Shown: positions 1-6,189, counted from the stretch's first letter. The stretch: DNA of 13,567 bases from an uncultured Oscillospiraceae bacterium (GCA_900555705.1 USLV01000014.1:1-13567), one strand, 5' to 3'. Numbers and translations: made by a program. The notes: generated by a model from the letters alone, not told the origin.

Positions 1-77
1 GCCAACTCCTGCTCGGTCAGCCAGCCGTGATCCGGCGCGAACACGCCGTGGAATATGGTTTTCTTCGATGCGGACAT
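1..77 (-). CDS. N-terminal fragment of an unrecognised protein (runs off the window)
   Basis: Reading leftward from an ATG at 77, 25 codons stay open to the window edge, beginning MSASKKTIFHGVFAP. A second in-frame ATG lies at 89. A purine-rich GAGAGG sits directly before the ATG at 89, which favours the start at 77 (about 12 nt spacing), although both spacings are poor. There is no signal peptide in the visible part. The gene is divergent from the CotH operon, so it has its own promoter somewhere in about 90-300, where no clear -35/-10 pair was found. I do not recognise the family from so few residues. Confidence 0.45.
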   Translation of the reverse strand, partial: MSASKKTIFHGVFAPDHGWLTEQEL

Positions 78-317
78 CCCATCAACCATCCTCTCGTATA
101 TCTTGGAAAATTATAAATATATAAGGTATAAAACCTCATTTCGACTGAGCATTCATCTGTTGTTCAGTCTAACAACCGGTAAAAAACTTGTCAAGGCGAG
201 AAGGTGTAAAAAAGAAGGAAAAGAATGAAGAAAAGAAGTTTCGAAGCAGCCAAACAGATAATTTGGCAAAAAACACAAAAACAAGTCCAGATACGCATTG
301 GATTTTAACACATCATA

Positions 318-346
318 TTGACACACCCATTGTTCCGTGCTATGAT
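318..346 (+). promoter_or_regulatory. SigA-type promoter of the CotH operon
   Basis: TTGACA at 318-323, a 17-nt spacer, and TATGAT at 341-346. This matches 11 of 12 consensus positions. The predicted transcript start is near 353, leaving an untranslated leader of about 150 nt before the ATG at 507. Confidence 0.8.
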
Positions 347-385
347 TAGCATCGAATATGATAACATTCCAAACAGGATACGACG

Positions 386-480
386 GTCGGCGACAGGCTT
401 CTCCACATCGCCGACGATGTCCGCGCAGGATATGACTTCTTTTTCGACTCTCTTTGAGCCGTGAGAAGTCCCCTGCTTTT
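386..480 (+). promoter_or_regulatory. Structured 5' leader of cotH: two hairpins, the second terminator-like
   Basis: Hairpin 1 pairs GTCGGCGA (386-393) with TCGCCGAC (408-415), a perfect 8-bp stem. Hairpin 2 pairs GCAGG (425-429) with CCTGC (472-476) and, inside an internal loop, GACTTCT (434-440) with AGAAGTC (464-470). Its loop contains a further imperfect stem, CGACTC/GAGCCG. Hairpin 2 is followed at once by TTTTCTATTT (477-486), and the ribosome binding site comes only after that. This is the layout of an attenuator, but I recognise no known riboswitch consensus. Confidence 0.45.
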
Positions 481-506
481 CTATTTCAAATGGGAGGTTA
501 AACGGA

Positions 507-2540
507 ATGAAACGCCTGCTATCCCTCGGGCTTGCTCTGTCTGTTCTGGTTTCCCTGGCCGCGCTGAGCGGCTGTAGCCGTTCGACAGACGAGCCTTCTC
601 CCCCGGCCCCGACGGCGACGGGGGAGTCGATGCCCTCGAATCCAGAAGAAACCGCCCCCGGAGGCGAAGAGTCGTCCGGCTCTCCGGAATCGCCGGAGGC
701 TACCGGTTCCGGGGAGTCTGGGGAAACTGCCAGCAACAACAAGACCAATCCGGTCGACGTGCCGCGCCCCTCCGGACAGACACCCGATAATCCGAATACG
801 CCGACTCCTGCGCCGGACCAGACCAACGGTCAGGGACCGCAGACACCGTCGACCGCGAAGCCGGATGACGGCAAGCCCAGCGGAAAACCGGATGATCCCG
901 CGCCGCCCCAAAAGCTGTATGCCGGCATTCGACCCGGTACAGCCGAGGCCGGTGTTTCGTTTGCTTCGCTGGCAAAAGCCCCGGCCGACAAGGCCGTCTC
1001 GGTCGGCAGCTCCACCAAACAATTCGGCCGGTTCCTGCTGACAACAGCGGACAACACCGGGCTGCCGTTCAATGTGGCCTGCTATCTGGGGGATTCTACG
1101 GTCTCTGCTGTTCTTCCGGCGGGGGTCGACCGCTCCAAAATGAAGGTGAATTTCACTTATTATGGCGACAAGGTGCTGTACAACGGCGCTGAGGCCAAAT
1201 CGCAATCCACGGTTTTCAATTTCAACTCACCGGTCGACCTGACGCTCCGTGCCAAGGATGGCTCCACCAAGACGGTGACGGTGAAAATCGAAACACTGGC
1301 AACCGGGCTCCCCTCTGTCAGCGTCGCTACATCCGGCTATGCGGTGATCAATTCCAAGACGGAATATGTCAGCACCTCCTTCTATGTCGGCGGCGGCAAT
1401 AAGAGTGCCTGCTCCTATGCGACGGCCAGCCCGGTGCGGACAACCGGTTCCATCAAGGGGCGCGGCAACACCACCTGGAACTTTGACAAAAAGGGTTATA
1501 CCGTCAAATTCGACGTCCAGCAGTCCCTGCTGGGACTCGACGCCTCCAAGGACTGGACGCTGCTCGCGCTGCATCAGGACAAATCCCTGCTGCGCAATTA
1601 TACAGCCGCCTATCTCTCCGAACAAATCGGCCTCGAATACACCATGCAGGTCCGGCTCGTGGACATGTGGCTTAACGGCGTCTACTCCGGCACCTATGCG
1701 TTGACGGAAAAAATCGAGCTGGAGCCAGCTCGTGTCGATATCACGAAATTTGATCCGAAGGCCGCCGTCAACAAGGTCGGCTATCTGATGGAATTCGACT
1801 ACCATGTCAATGAGGTCAGCAGCACACAGAAGGCAAAATGGCAACCGCGCGGCAAGGGCTTCTATGACCCGGTCGCGGATGAGGTTTTTGTTCATCTGAC
1901 GACTCTCGGCGATTGCTGGCTCGTCATTCGTTCCCCCGCGGCCAAAAACCTGACTGCGGCACACGTCAATTACGTTTATGGCGTAGTGGAAAACGCCATG
2001 AAAGCGCTGCAATCCGGCAATTATCAGACTGTTTCGGCCTATCTCGACGTCGAATCCTTTGTGCGCTGGTATCTGGTTGAGGAGTATATGAACAACACCG
2101 ATTCTGCAATGCGCAGCGGCGTTTATATGTATCTCGATGTCGGCGGCAAGCTGACGCTCGGCCCGATCTGGGATTTCGATGAGAGTGCCGGCAACAGCAC
2201 TGCGACTGAAAGTTCGTCGGCCCATCCGCTTTATAATGACAGCAACGGCTGGTTCAGCTATCTCTTCAAAATGGCCGAGCCGAAAGCGATGCTGAAGAGC
2301 AACTGGAATCGGTTGAAGACAGCAGCCGCCAAGCTGAACGGCGTCATTGACAGCGCTGCTTCCATGACACGCGTGTCGGCGGAGCTGAACTTCGAAAAAT
2401 GGGATGTTCTCGGCAAGGCGGTCGGCACCAATCCCACCTCCATTGTGCGCGCGAATACATACGATCAGCAGGTGTCGCTGCTGAAATCTTATCTCTCCCA
2501 GCGCGTCGGCGCTCTGGACAGCTTTTACAGCAGTCTCTGA
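507..2540 (+). CDS. CotH-kinase-family surface lipoprotein
   Basis: This is a 677-aa protein predicted to be exported and lipid-anchored. A basic/hydrophobic signal ends in the lipobox LSGC with Cys23 as the lipidated residue. Residues about 24-135 form a Pro/Ser/Glu/Gly-rich spacer, then comes a beta-rich domain (about 135-270) and the CotH fold. CotH hallmarks are visible: RGNTTW at 319-324, DWTLLALHQDKSLLRNY, an NGVYSGTYALTEKIE stretch, and the acidic PIWDFDESAGN at 553-563, equivalent to the metal-binding D-x-D of CotH kinases. Bacillus CotH is an atypical protein kinase of spore-coat proteins; kinase activity here is inferred. A GGGAGG ribosome binding site precedes the ATG. It is the first gene of an operon, with the VTC-domain gene 24 nt downstream. 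The substrate is unknown, and a purely structural role is possible. Confidence 0.9.
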   Translation: MKRLLSLGLALSVLVSLAALSGCSRSTDEPSPPAPTATGESMPSNPEETAPGGEESSGSPESPEATGSGESGETASNNKTNPVDVPRPSGQTPDNPNTPTPAPDQTNGQGPQTPSTAKPDDGKPSGKPDDPAPPQKLYAGIRPGTAEAGVSFASLAKAPADKAVSVGSSTKQFGRFLLTTADNTGLPFNVACYLGDSTVSAVLPAGVDRSKMKVNFTYYGDKVLYNGAEAKSQSTVFNFNSPVDLTLRAKDGSTKTVTVKIETLATGLPSVSVATSGYAVINSKTEYVSTSFYVGGGNKSACSYATASPVRTTGSIKGRGNTTWNFDKKGYTVKFDVQQSLLGLDASKDWTLLALHQDKSLLRNYTAAYLSEQIGLEYTMQVRLVDMWLNGVYSGTYALTEKIELEPARVDITKFDPKAAVNKVGYLMEFDYHVNEVSSTQKAKWQPRGKGFYDPVADEVFVHLTTLGDCWLVIRSPAAKNLTAAHVNYVYGVVENAMKALQSGNYQTVSAYLDVESFVRWYLVEEYMNNTDSAMRSGVYMYLDVGGKLTLGPIWDFDESAGNSTATESSSAHPLYNDSNGWFSYLFKMAEPKAMLKSNWNRLKTAAAKLNGVIDSAASMTRVSAELNFEKWDVLGKAVGTNPTSIVRANTYDQQVSLLKSYLSQRVGALDSFYSSL

Positions 2541-2564
2541 TTTTTCTGTTCACAAGGAGTTATC

Positions 2565-3305
2565 ATGAGTCAGGTATTCAACCGGTACGAAAAAAAGTAC
2601 CTGCTGGACGAGGCCACTTACCGGGAAGTGCGCGCGCGTCTGGTCGGCCACATGGTGGCGGATAAATTCGGGGACAGCGACGGTAGTTATACCATCAACA
2701 ATATCTATCTCGACACTCCCGACAACTGGTTCATCCGCTATTCCCTACAGCATCCCCGCTATAAGGAAAAGCTGCGTCTGCGGTGCTATGGCGAACCCGG
2801 AAATCAGTCTCCCGTCTATTTCGAAATCAAAAAAAAGATCAACCGGCGCGTCAACAAGCGCCGGATCGTCACCACCATGCCGCAGGCGCTGGAGCTGATT
2901 GAAACCCACCAGCCGCCTGAGGTGGAGGGACGCAACCGACAGGTTCTCGAGGAGATTGCCTATATTCTCGAGCAACGGGCGCCGGTTCCCAAGGTTGCGC
3001 TTTTCTATGACCGGCGTGCCTATTTCGTTCCGGAGGATAACGATCTGCGGATTACCTTTGATAAGAATATCCGCGCGAGACGTACCGAACTGGATTTTGA
3101 CCACGGCTCGTACGGTTCGCTTGTGATTCCCCCGCGGCACTATATCATGGAGGTCAAGGTCGGCATGGCAATCCCGATCTGGCTGGCCAAAATCTTTTCC
3201 GAGCTGGGGCTTTCCCGCGTCAGCTTTTCCAAGTACGGTACGGAATACCGACAATATCTGCATAACCAATATCTCTTCGGCGAGTTTTCGCCGGAAAACA
3301 CCTGA
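2565..3305 (+). CDS. VTC/polyphosphate polymerase domain protein (CYTH/TTM fold)
   Basis: A 246-aa cytoplasmic protein that consists almost entirely of one VTC domain, the catalytic tunnel domain of eukaryotic polyphosphate polymerase Vtc4. Conserved charged residues are present: RYEKKY near the N-terminus (Lys11), KLRLR at 69-73, FEIK with Glu87 and Lys89, YDRRAY with Arg150, MEVK with Glu196, and FSKYG with Lys223. They line up, from memory of the family, with the substrate- and metal-binding residues of Vtc4, so an active enzyme acting on ATP or another triphosphate is likely. The start is fixed by AAGGAG in front of ATG 2565. It lies 24 nt after the CotH gene and 17 nt before the DUF4956 gene, so the three are surely co-transcribed. 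Polyphosphate synthesis is family knowledge; the true product here is unproven. Confidence 0.9.
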   Translation: MSQVFNRYEKKYLLDEATYREVRARLVGHMVADKFGDSDGSYTINNIYLDTPDNWFIRYSLQHPRYKEKLRLRCYGEPGNQSPVYFEIKKKINRRVNKRRIVTTMPQALELIETHQPPEVEGRNRQVLEEIAYILEQRAPVPKVALFYDRRAYFVPEDNDLRITFDKNIRARRTELDFDHGSYGSLVIPPRHYIMEVKVGMAIPIWLAKIFSELGLSRVSFSKYGTEYRQYLHNQYLFGEFSPENT

Positions 3306-3322
3306 AGGAGGAGAACCCCACC

Positions 3323-4069
3323 ATGATTTCTGACATCATATCCGAGCTGTTTTCCACATCCGCCACTTCGGCGACCGATCTGACCGATTTCACCGCGCAG
3401 CCCAGCGTTCTGGCCGACCAGCCGTTTCTAACCTTTATTGTGGTTGGTGTCTTTTGCTTTCTGTTTGGTGCGGTGATGGCGCTTGTCTATGCCAAAACGC
3501 AGCGCGACGAACCTGTCTCCACCAACTTCGCCCTGACGCTGGCCATGCTGCCGGCGGTGATCGGTCTGCTGGTACTGCTGGTCAGCGACAATGTCGCCCG
3601 CGCGTTCAGTCTGGCGGGTATCTTTGCTTTGGTTCGATTCCGGAGCGTACCGGGCGATCCGAAGGATCTCGCAGCAGTGGTGTTCACCATGGCGGTCGGT
3701 CTTGCCGCCGGCCTCAAGCTGCTGGCTTATTCTGCTGCCATCACGGCGTTGTTCGTTGTATTTATGGCAATCGGCTATGTCATCAAAACCATCAAGAGCA
3801 GCAACCGTCTTCGCTGCCGCCTGAAAATTACCGTCCCGGAGGATATGTGCTGGGACAAGACTTTCGATGAAGTGCTGGATAAATACACCAGACGCCATGT
3901 TCTCCAGCGGGTGAAGACCGTCGAGCTCGGCTCCTTCTTTGAGCTGGCCTACGATATTACGCTCCGTTCGGATGCAGATGACAAGGCACTGATTGACGAT
4001 ATCCGTCAGCGCAACGGCAATCTCACAGTCCTGCTTAACAAAAAGCCGGACTACGTATACGAGGCATAA
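3323..4069 (+). CDS. DUF4956 integral membrane protein
   Basis: A 248-aa protein with about four hydrophobic helices (about 35-57, 69-88, 115-134, 135-155) and a soluble C-terminal domain (about 160-248). The loop FALVRFRSVPGDPKD at 101-115 is the hallmark of the DUF4956 family. AAGGAGGAG precedes the ATG. DUF4956 genes are repeatedly found next to VTC-domain and CotH genes in Firmicutes and Actinobacteria. The simplest reading is that this protein gives the soluble VTC enzyme a membrane partner, as the transmembrane part does in the fused eukaryotic VTC subunits. Whether it is a channel, an anchor or a sensor is unknown. It is the last gene of the operon, with a strong terminator 14 nt after its stop. 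Confidence 0.88.
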   Translation: MISDIISELFSTSATSATDLTDFTAQPSVLADQPFLTFIVVGVFCFLFGAVMALVYAKTQRDEPVSTNFALTLAMLPAVIGLLVLLVSDNVARAFSLAGIFALVRFRSVPGDPKDLAAVVFTMAVGLAAGLKLLAYSAAITALFVVFMAIGYVIKTIKSSNRLRCRLKITVPEDMCWDKTFDEVLDKYTRRHVLQRVKTVELGSFFELAYDITLRSDADDKALIDDIRQRNGNLTVLLNKKPDYVYEA

Positions 4070-4083
4070 TCGATACCCGACAG

Positions 4084-4120
4084 AAAGGACTGGAATCCGC
4101 GATGCGGATTCCAGTCCTTT
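4084..4120. terminator. Bidirectional terminator between the CotH operon and xre1
   Basis: A perfect 17-bp stem (4084-4100 with 4104-4120) with a 3-nt loop GAT. It is followed on the + strand by TTTTATAAT and sits between two converging genes. Its right arm ends exactly at the stop codon of the minus-strand XRE gene, so it probably serves both. Confidence 0.85.
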
Positions 4121-4338
4121 TATAATATCTGATCCTCTTCGCTTGGGATATATTCCAACACATCCTCCACGCGGCATTGCAGGATTCGACAAAGATCGTT
4201 CAGTGTCAGCGTGCTGATGCCCTTACCCTTGCGAATGCGATCAATGGTCGCGCTGCTGATCCGATAGTGATGGATCAACGTATAGGTTGTTTCCTGCCGC
4301 TCCCGCAGCGTTTTCCAAAAAGGTGTGTACGCAATCAT
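4120..4338 (-). CDS. Small XRE/Cro-type HTH regulator (xre1)
   Basis: A 72-aa protein made only of a helix-turn-helix of the HTH_26/Cro-C1 type. The pattern runs FWKTLRER, then YTLI, ISSATIDRIRKGKGIST, LTLNDLCRILQC and DVLEY. I place the start at ATG 4338, not at the upstream ATG 4359. The upstream ATG lies within a likely -10 box (TATGCT, 4360-4355), and GGTGATGAC before 4338 resembles the anti-16S sequence. Without gaps it is about 41% identical (26/63) to the second XRE protein at 5176-5373, and both share an AAACGGTGA leader. It is divergent from the Mor-like gene, across a promoter covered by dyads. Autorepression plus repression of that neighbour is the inferred role. No phage or plasmid gene is adjacent. 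Confidence 0.85.
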   Translation of the reverse strand: MIAYTPFWKTLRERQETTYTLIHHYRISSATIDRIRKGKGISTLTLNDLCRILQCRVEDVLEYIPSEEDQIL

Positions 4339-4354
4339 GTCATCACCGTTTTTC

Positions 4355-4383
4355 AGCATACGGTATAGTTATATACTTGACAA
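4355..4383 (-). promoter_or_regulatory. Probable xre1 promoter
   Basis: On the minus strand TTGTCA (4383-4378), a 17-nt spacer and TATGCT (4360-4355). The -35 overlaps the -35 of the divergent promoter on the other strand. The transcript would start about 10-15 nt before ATG 4338, giving a very short leader. Confidence 0.45.
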
Positions 4384-4402
4384 TAGTCGTAATTATGACT
4401 AT
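4365..4402. promoter_or_regulatory. Tandem operator dyads at the xre1/mor-like promoter
   Basis: Two 20-bp dyads share the form ATWGYC-N8-GRCWAT and overlap by 2 bp. O1 is at 4365-4384 (arms ATAGTT and GACAAT, one mismatch to the pattern) and O2 at 4383-4402 (arms ATAGTC and GACTAT; 18 of 20 positions are palindromic). O1 covers the -35; O2 covers the spacer and the start of the -10. The layout is the same as at 5416-5453. Binding by the adjacent XRE protein is inferred. Confidence 0.65.
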
Positions 4403-4405
4403 AAT
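4377..4405 (+). promoter_or_regulatory. Consensus SigA promoter of the Mor-like gene
   Basis: TTGACA at 4377-4382, 17 nt, TATAAT at 4400-4405, all 12 consensus bases. The predicted start is near 4412. A fully consensus promoter overlaid by dyads is typical of a promoter held off by a repressor. Confidence 0.88.
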
Positions 4406-4435
4406 CAAAGTGGTTATTGCCGAAAAATGGCTTTT

Positions 4436-4443
4436 AAAGGAGG
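4436..4443 (+). promoter_or_regulatory. Ribosome binding site that fixes a TTG start
   Basis: AAAGGAGG at 4436-4443 lies 7 nt before TTG 4451. The in-frame ATGs at 4325 and 4427 have no such site, and 4325 is upstream of the promoter. Confidence 0.85.
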
Positions 4444-4450
4444 AATCGCT

Positions 4451-4753
4451 TTGCAGATCGAGGAACAACAGATTCCCTGTCTGAACCGGGTCTATCGCCG
4501 CCTGGCCGGGGAAATTGGGCTGGAGGATACGCTGCGCGTATATGCGCTGTTCGCCGGCCGTCAGATCAATTTCCCGCAAAGGCTATTTCTGCGCCCCTAT
4601 ATTGTCGCCCAGATTCAGGCAGAATATACCGGCAAAAATGTCCGCGAGCTCGCGGAACGATACGAATATTCCGAACGCTGGATTCGGGAGATCGTGCAGG
4701 AACGGTTGGACGCTGACGTCCATCTCCAAAAAGCTGAAGACCGACAGCGCTGA
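4451..4753 (+). CDS. Small Mor-like helix-turn-helix protein, TTG start
   Basis: A 100-aa protein. An N-terminal helical half (LNRVYRRLAGEIGLEDTLRV, then LFAGRQINFPQ) is followed by a helix-turn-helix at about residues 63-86 (NVRELAERYEYSERWIREIV). This is the pattern of the Mor transcription-activator family, first known from phage Mu and common as orphan small proteins in Clostridia. DNA binding and transcription control are inferred from the fold. The start is TTG 4451, set by a strong ribosome binding site 7 nt upstream. It is expressed from the consensus promoter 4377-4405 and probably repressed by the divergent XRE protein. No other phage gene is near, so it may be a domesticated regulator. 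The targets are unknown. Confidence 0.75.
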   Translation: MQIEEQQIPCLNRVYRRLAGEIGLEDTLRVYALFAGRQINFPQRLFLRPYIVAQIQAEYTGKNVRELAERYEYSERWIREIVQERLDADVHLQKAEDRQR

Positions 4754-4837
4754 CATGCAATTTCGTATATCTTTTATACTTGTGCGGAGTTTCGGCCCAA
4801 TTACGGAAAATTTAATCGAAAAAACAGCAATTCCCCA

Positions 4838-4866
4838 TTGACAAATATCATCTCCCGAAGTATAAT
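4838..4866 (+). promoter_or_regulatory. Consensus promoter of the tRNA-Pro gene
   Basis: TTGACA at 4838-4843, 17 nt, TATAAT at 4861-4866. The predicted start is near 4873, about 23 nt before the tRNA. It lacks the ATWGYC-N8-GRCWAT dyads of the two neighbouring promoters. Confidence 0.85.
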
Positions 4867-4895
4867 ATAAAAGCTGTAATCAACAGAATATACTT

Positions 4896-4972
4896 CGGGG
4901 TGTAGCTCAGTTTGGTAGAGCGCTTGGTTCGGGACCAAGAGGCCGTGTGTTCAAGTCACATCACTCCGACCA
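4896..4972 (+). tRNA. tRNA-Pro, anticodon CGG
   Basis: A full cloverleaf of 77 nt including an encoded CCA. The acceptor stem CGGGGTG pairs with CACTCCG (one G-U). The D stem is GCTC/GAGC (4905-4908 with 4918-4921), and the anticodon stem CTTGG/CCAAG encloses the loop TTCGGGA, with anticodon CGG at 4930-4932 reading CCG. The T arm contains GTTCAAG. It has its own promoter 30 nt upstream and a terminator 2 nt downstream, so it is a single-gene transcription unit. Confidence 0.97.
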
Positions 4973-4973
4973 G

Positions 4974-5012
4974 AAAGACAGATGCGGATCTATATTCGTA
5001 TCTGTCTTTTTT
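4974..5012 (+). terminator. Rho-independent terminator of the tRNA-Pro unit
   Basis: A 16-bp stem (4974-4989 with 4994-5009, two G-U pairs) and a 4-nt loop, followed by a T tract to 5012. It begins 2 nt after the tRNA CCA end. Confidence 0.9.
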
Positions 5013-5175
5013 GCGTAGCTGTGGCCGTTTTGCTGTCGGCTATCAGGGCCGCTATCGGACATCTTTATACCTACGCTTGTTGCCTGATCGCTCCAGATAT
5101 GACCGCAAAATCCCTCCTCATGCCGGACTTGCCGTTCTGCTCGAGGAGGGATTATCTATACATCTTCCTGTTGTC
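5013..5175. other. Non-coding stretch between the tRNA unit and xre2
   Basis: No gene is supported here. Short open frames across the tRNA and terminator lack ribosome binding sites. The only structure is the inverted repeat 5109-5153, listed separately. Together with 4754-4837, which holds nothing visible before the tRNA promoter, this is the non-coding surround of the tRNA. Confidence 0.6.
5109..5153 (-). terminator. Possible terminator of xre2
   Basis: A perfect 11-bp inverted repeat (AATCCCTCCTC at 5109-5119 with GAGGAGGGATT at 5143-5153) around a 23-nt loop, 22 nt past the xre2 stop. On the minus strand it is followed by a short T run (TTTT). The large loop and short T run make this only moderately convincing. 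Confidence 0.45.
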
Positions 5176-5373
5176 CTATTTTCGATATTCCGCAATATCG
5201 CTTAGGGAACAATCCAGAATTTCACAGAGAAAATTCAACGTATAGGTGCTCACATTTTCATTTTTCCGAAGGCGATCCAACTGTCCTGTACTGATATTAA
5301 ACTCCTTTATCAATTTGTATTGCGATATGCCTTTCGCTTTCATCACTTTCCACAAGCCATCAAACACAATCAT
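5176..5373 (-). CDS. Small XRE/Cro-type HTH regulator (xre2), paralogue of xre1
   Basis: A 65-aa single-domain HTH protein. The pattern runs LWKVMKAKGISQYKLI, then ISTGQLDRLRKNENVST, YTLNFLCEILDC and DIAEY, the HTH_26 arrangement. I prefer ATG 5373 over the in-frame GTG 5385, because GGTGAGGG lies just before it and the leader matches that of xre1. Identity to xre1 is about 41% without gaps. It ends soon after the DIAEY motif, whereas xre1 has a short acidic tail. It is divergent from the zinc-ribbon gene across a promoter that carries the same tandem-dyad design, so it is the probable repressor of that gene and of itself. Confidence 0.85.
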   Translation of the reverse strand: MIVFDGLWKVMKAKGISQYKLIKEFNISTGQLDRLRKNENVSTYTLNFLCEILDCSLSDIAEYRK

Positions 5374-5415
5374 ATATGCCCTCACCGTTTCGTTAAGATA
5401 ATCTCAAGCTATATG

Positions 5416-5453
5416 ATTGCCCAGGGATTGACAATTGCCCATATTCGGGCTAT
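5416..5453. promoter_or_regulatory. Tandem operator dyads at the xre2/zinc-ribbon promoter
   Basis: Two 20-bp dyads fit ATWGYC-N8-GRCWAT. O1 is at 5416-5435 (arms ATTGCC and GACAAT) and O2 at 5434-5453 (arms ATTGCC and GGCTAT). Left arms are 18 bp apart, exactly as at 4365-4402, and the left-arm 8-mer ATTGCCCA is repeated identically. O1 covers the -35; O2 covers the spacer and part of the -10. Binding by xre2 is inferred. Confidence 0.65.
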
Positions 5454-5456
5454 AAT
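5428..5456 (+). promoter_or_regulatory. Consensus SigA promoter of the zinc-ribbon gene
   Basis: TTGACA at 5428-5433, 17 nt, TATAAT at 5451-5456. The predicted start is near 5463 and the leader about 67 nt. It overlaps the tandem dyads. Confidence 0.88.
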
Positions 5457-5529
5457 TTACTGTAGTAGTCGTTTTTAGACGAAAGACAAGCCTTTAATAG
5501 GAAGTCAAATCAGAAGGAGTGTGTAGAAA

Positions 5530-6189
5530 ATGAAATGTCAAAACTGCGGAAGCGAGTTCGATAGCAACATTTGTCCAAAATGTGGAACACAGATGACACA
5601 GCCCCAGCGAAATAATCCTACAGAGCAACAAGATGTACCGCCCCAACCATATGGGCAGACAGCGTATCTGCCTCCAAAGAAGAGACTGAAATGGTGGAAA
5701 CTTTTACTTATTATCCTAGGGGCTATTTTGGCACTGCTGCTATTTATCGGCATTATTGAAAATTCAACAGAATCAGATTCCGGAATCCACGTGCCGACTC
5801 CAGTAGAAAGTGAACATTCAACTATGGAAGGTTCAGGCGAAATCGGCGATTACTATATTGAGGTGGTATCTGCTAAAAAGGGGCAGGATTATTCCTATAA
5901 AGACGTTTTGATTGTCACCTATAAGTGGACAAATAACAGCAATAAAGATCAAATGTTTAGCACCGCATTCAGCGATAAGGCCTATCAAAACGGAATCGAA
6001 TGCAGCAGCCTCACGATAGTTGATGGTGTTGATAATCATAAGCCGCTGTCGAATATAAAACCCGGGGCTTCACTTGAAGTACAGAAGGCCTATCTTTTGG
6101 ACGGCGATGCCGACGTGGTAATAGAGGTGGGTCCATGGCTTCCATTAGGCAATGAAAGAAAAATTGTTAAGACATTTTCATTGAAATAG
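5530..6189 (+). CDS. Zinc-ribbon, single-TM protein with DUF5067-like outer domain
   Basis: A 219-aa protein. Residues 1-19 form a short zinc ribbon with two CxxC knuckles (Cys3/Cys6 and Cys15/Cys18). A Pro/Gln-rich stretch and a basic KKRLKWWK lead into one membrane helix (about 55-76). The rest (about 100-219) resembles DUF5067, an immunoglobulin-like outer domain (YKDVLIVTYKWTNNSNKDQMF, then IKPGASLEVQKAYLL). The ribbon should be cytoplasmic and the outer domain exposed. Its function is unknown; similar proteins are often seen as stress- or phage-linked membrane proteins. AGAAGGAG lies 10 nt before the ATG. It is more AT-rich than the large neighbouring genes, a hint of different origin. 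Its promoter and the divergent xre2 suggest it is normally repressed. Confidence 0.8.
   Translation: MKCQNCGSEFDSNICPKCGTQMTQPQRNNPTEQQDVPPQPYGQTAYLPPKKRLKWWKLLLIILGAILALLLFIGIIENSTESDSGIHVPTPVESEHSTMEGSGEIGDYYIEVVSAKKGQDYSYKDVLIVTYKWTNNSNKDQMFSTAFSDKAYQNGIECSSLTIVDGVDNHKPLSNIKPGASLEVQKAYLLDGDADVVIEVGPWLPLGNERKIVKTFSLK

Larger units (their letters stand above)
90..506. other. Divergent intergenic region and cotH leader
   Basis: About 90-300 is AT-rich and holds no gene that I can support. It includes a purine-rich tract (about 209-239) and a small 6-bp inverted repeat (GTTGTT/AACAAC near 163-180). From 318 on it carries the operon promoter and two hairpins, listed separately. Confidence 0.6.

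Noticed and set aside
209..239. Purine-rich tract (A and G, one T)
   Set aside because: Unusual composition, but nothing connects it with a function; it is probably simple AT-rich intergenic sequence.
305..1205. Minus-strand open frames opposite the start of the CotH gene
   Set aside because: Low-complexity shadows of the Pro/Ser-rich spacer, with no start signals.
4949..4972. tRNA 3' end as an attachment site
   Set aside because: I looked for a second copy of the tRNA 3' end downstream and saw none, and there is no integrase in the window.
4912..5245. Two overlapping + strand frames across tRNA-Pro and its terminator
   Set aside because: They run through a complete tRNA and a terminator hairpin and lack ribosome binding sites.
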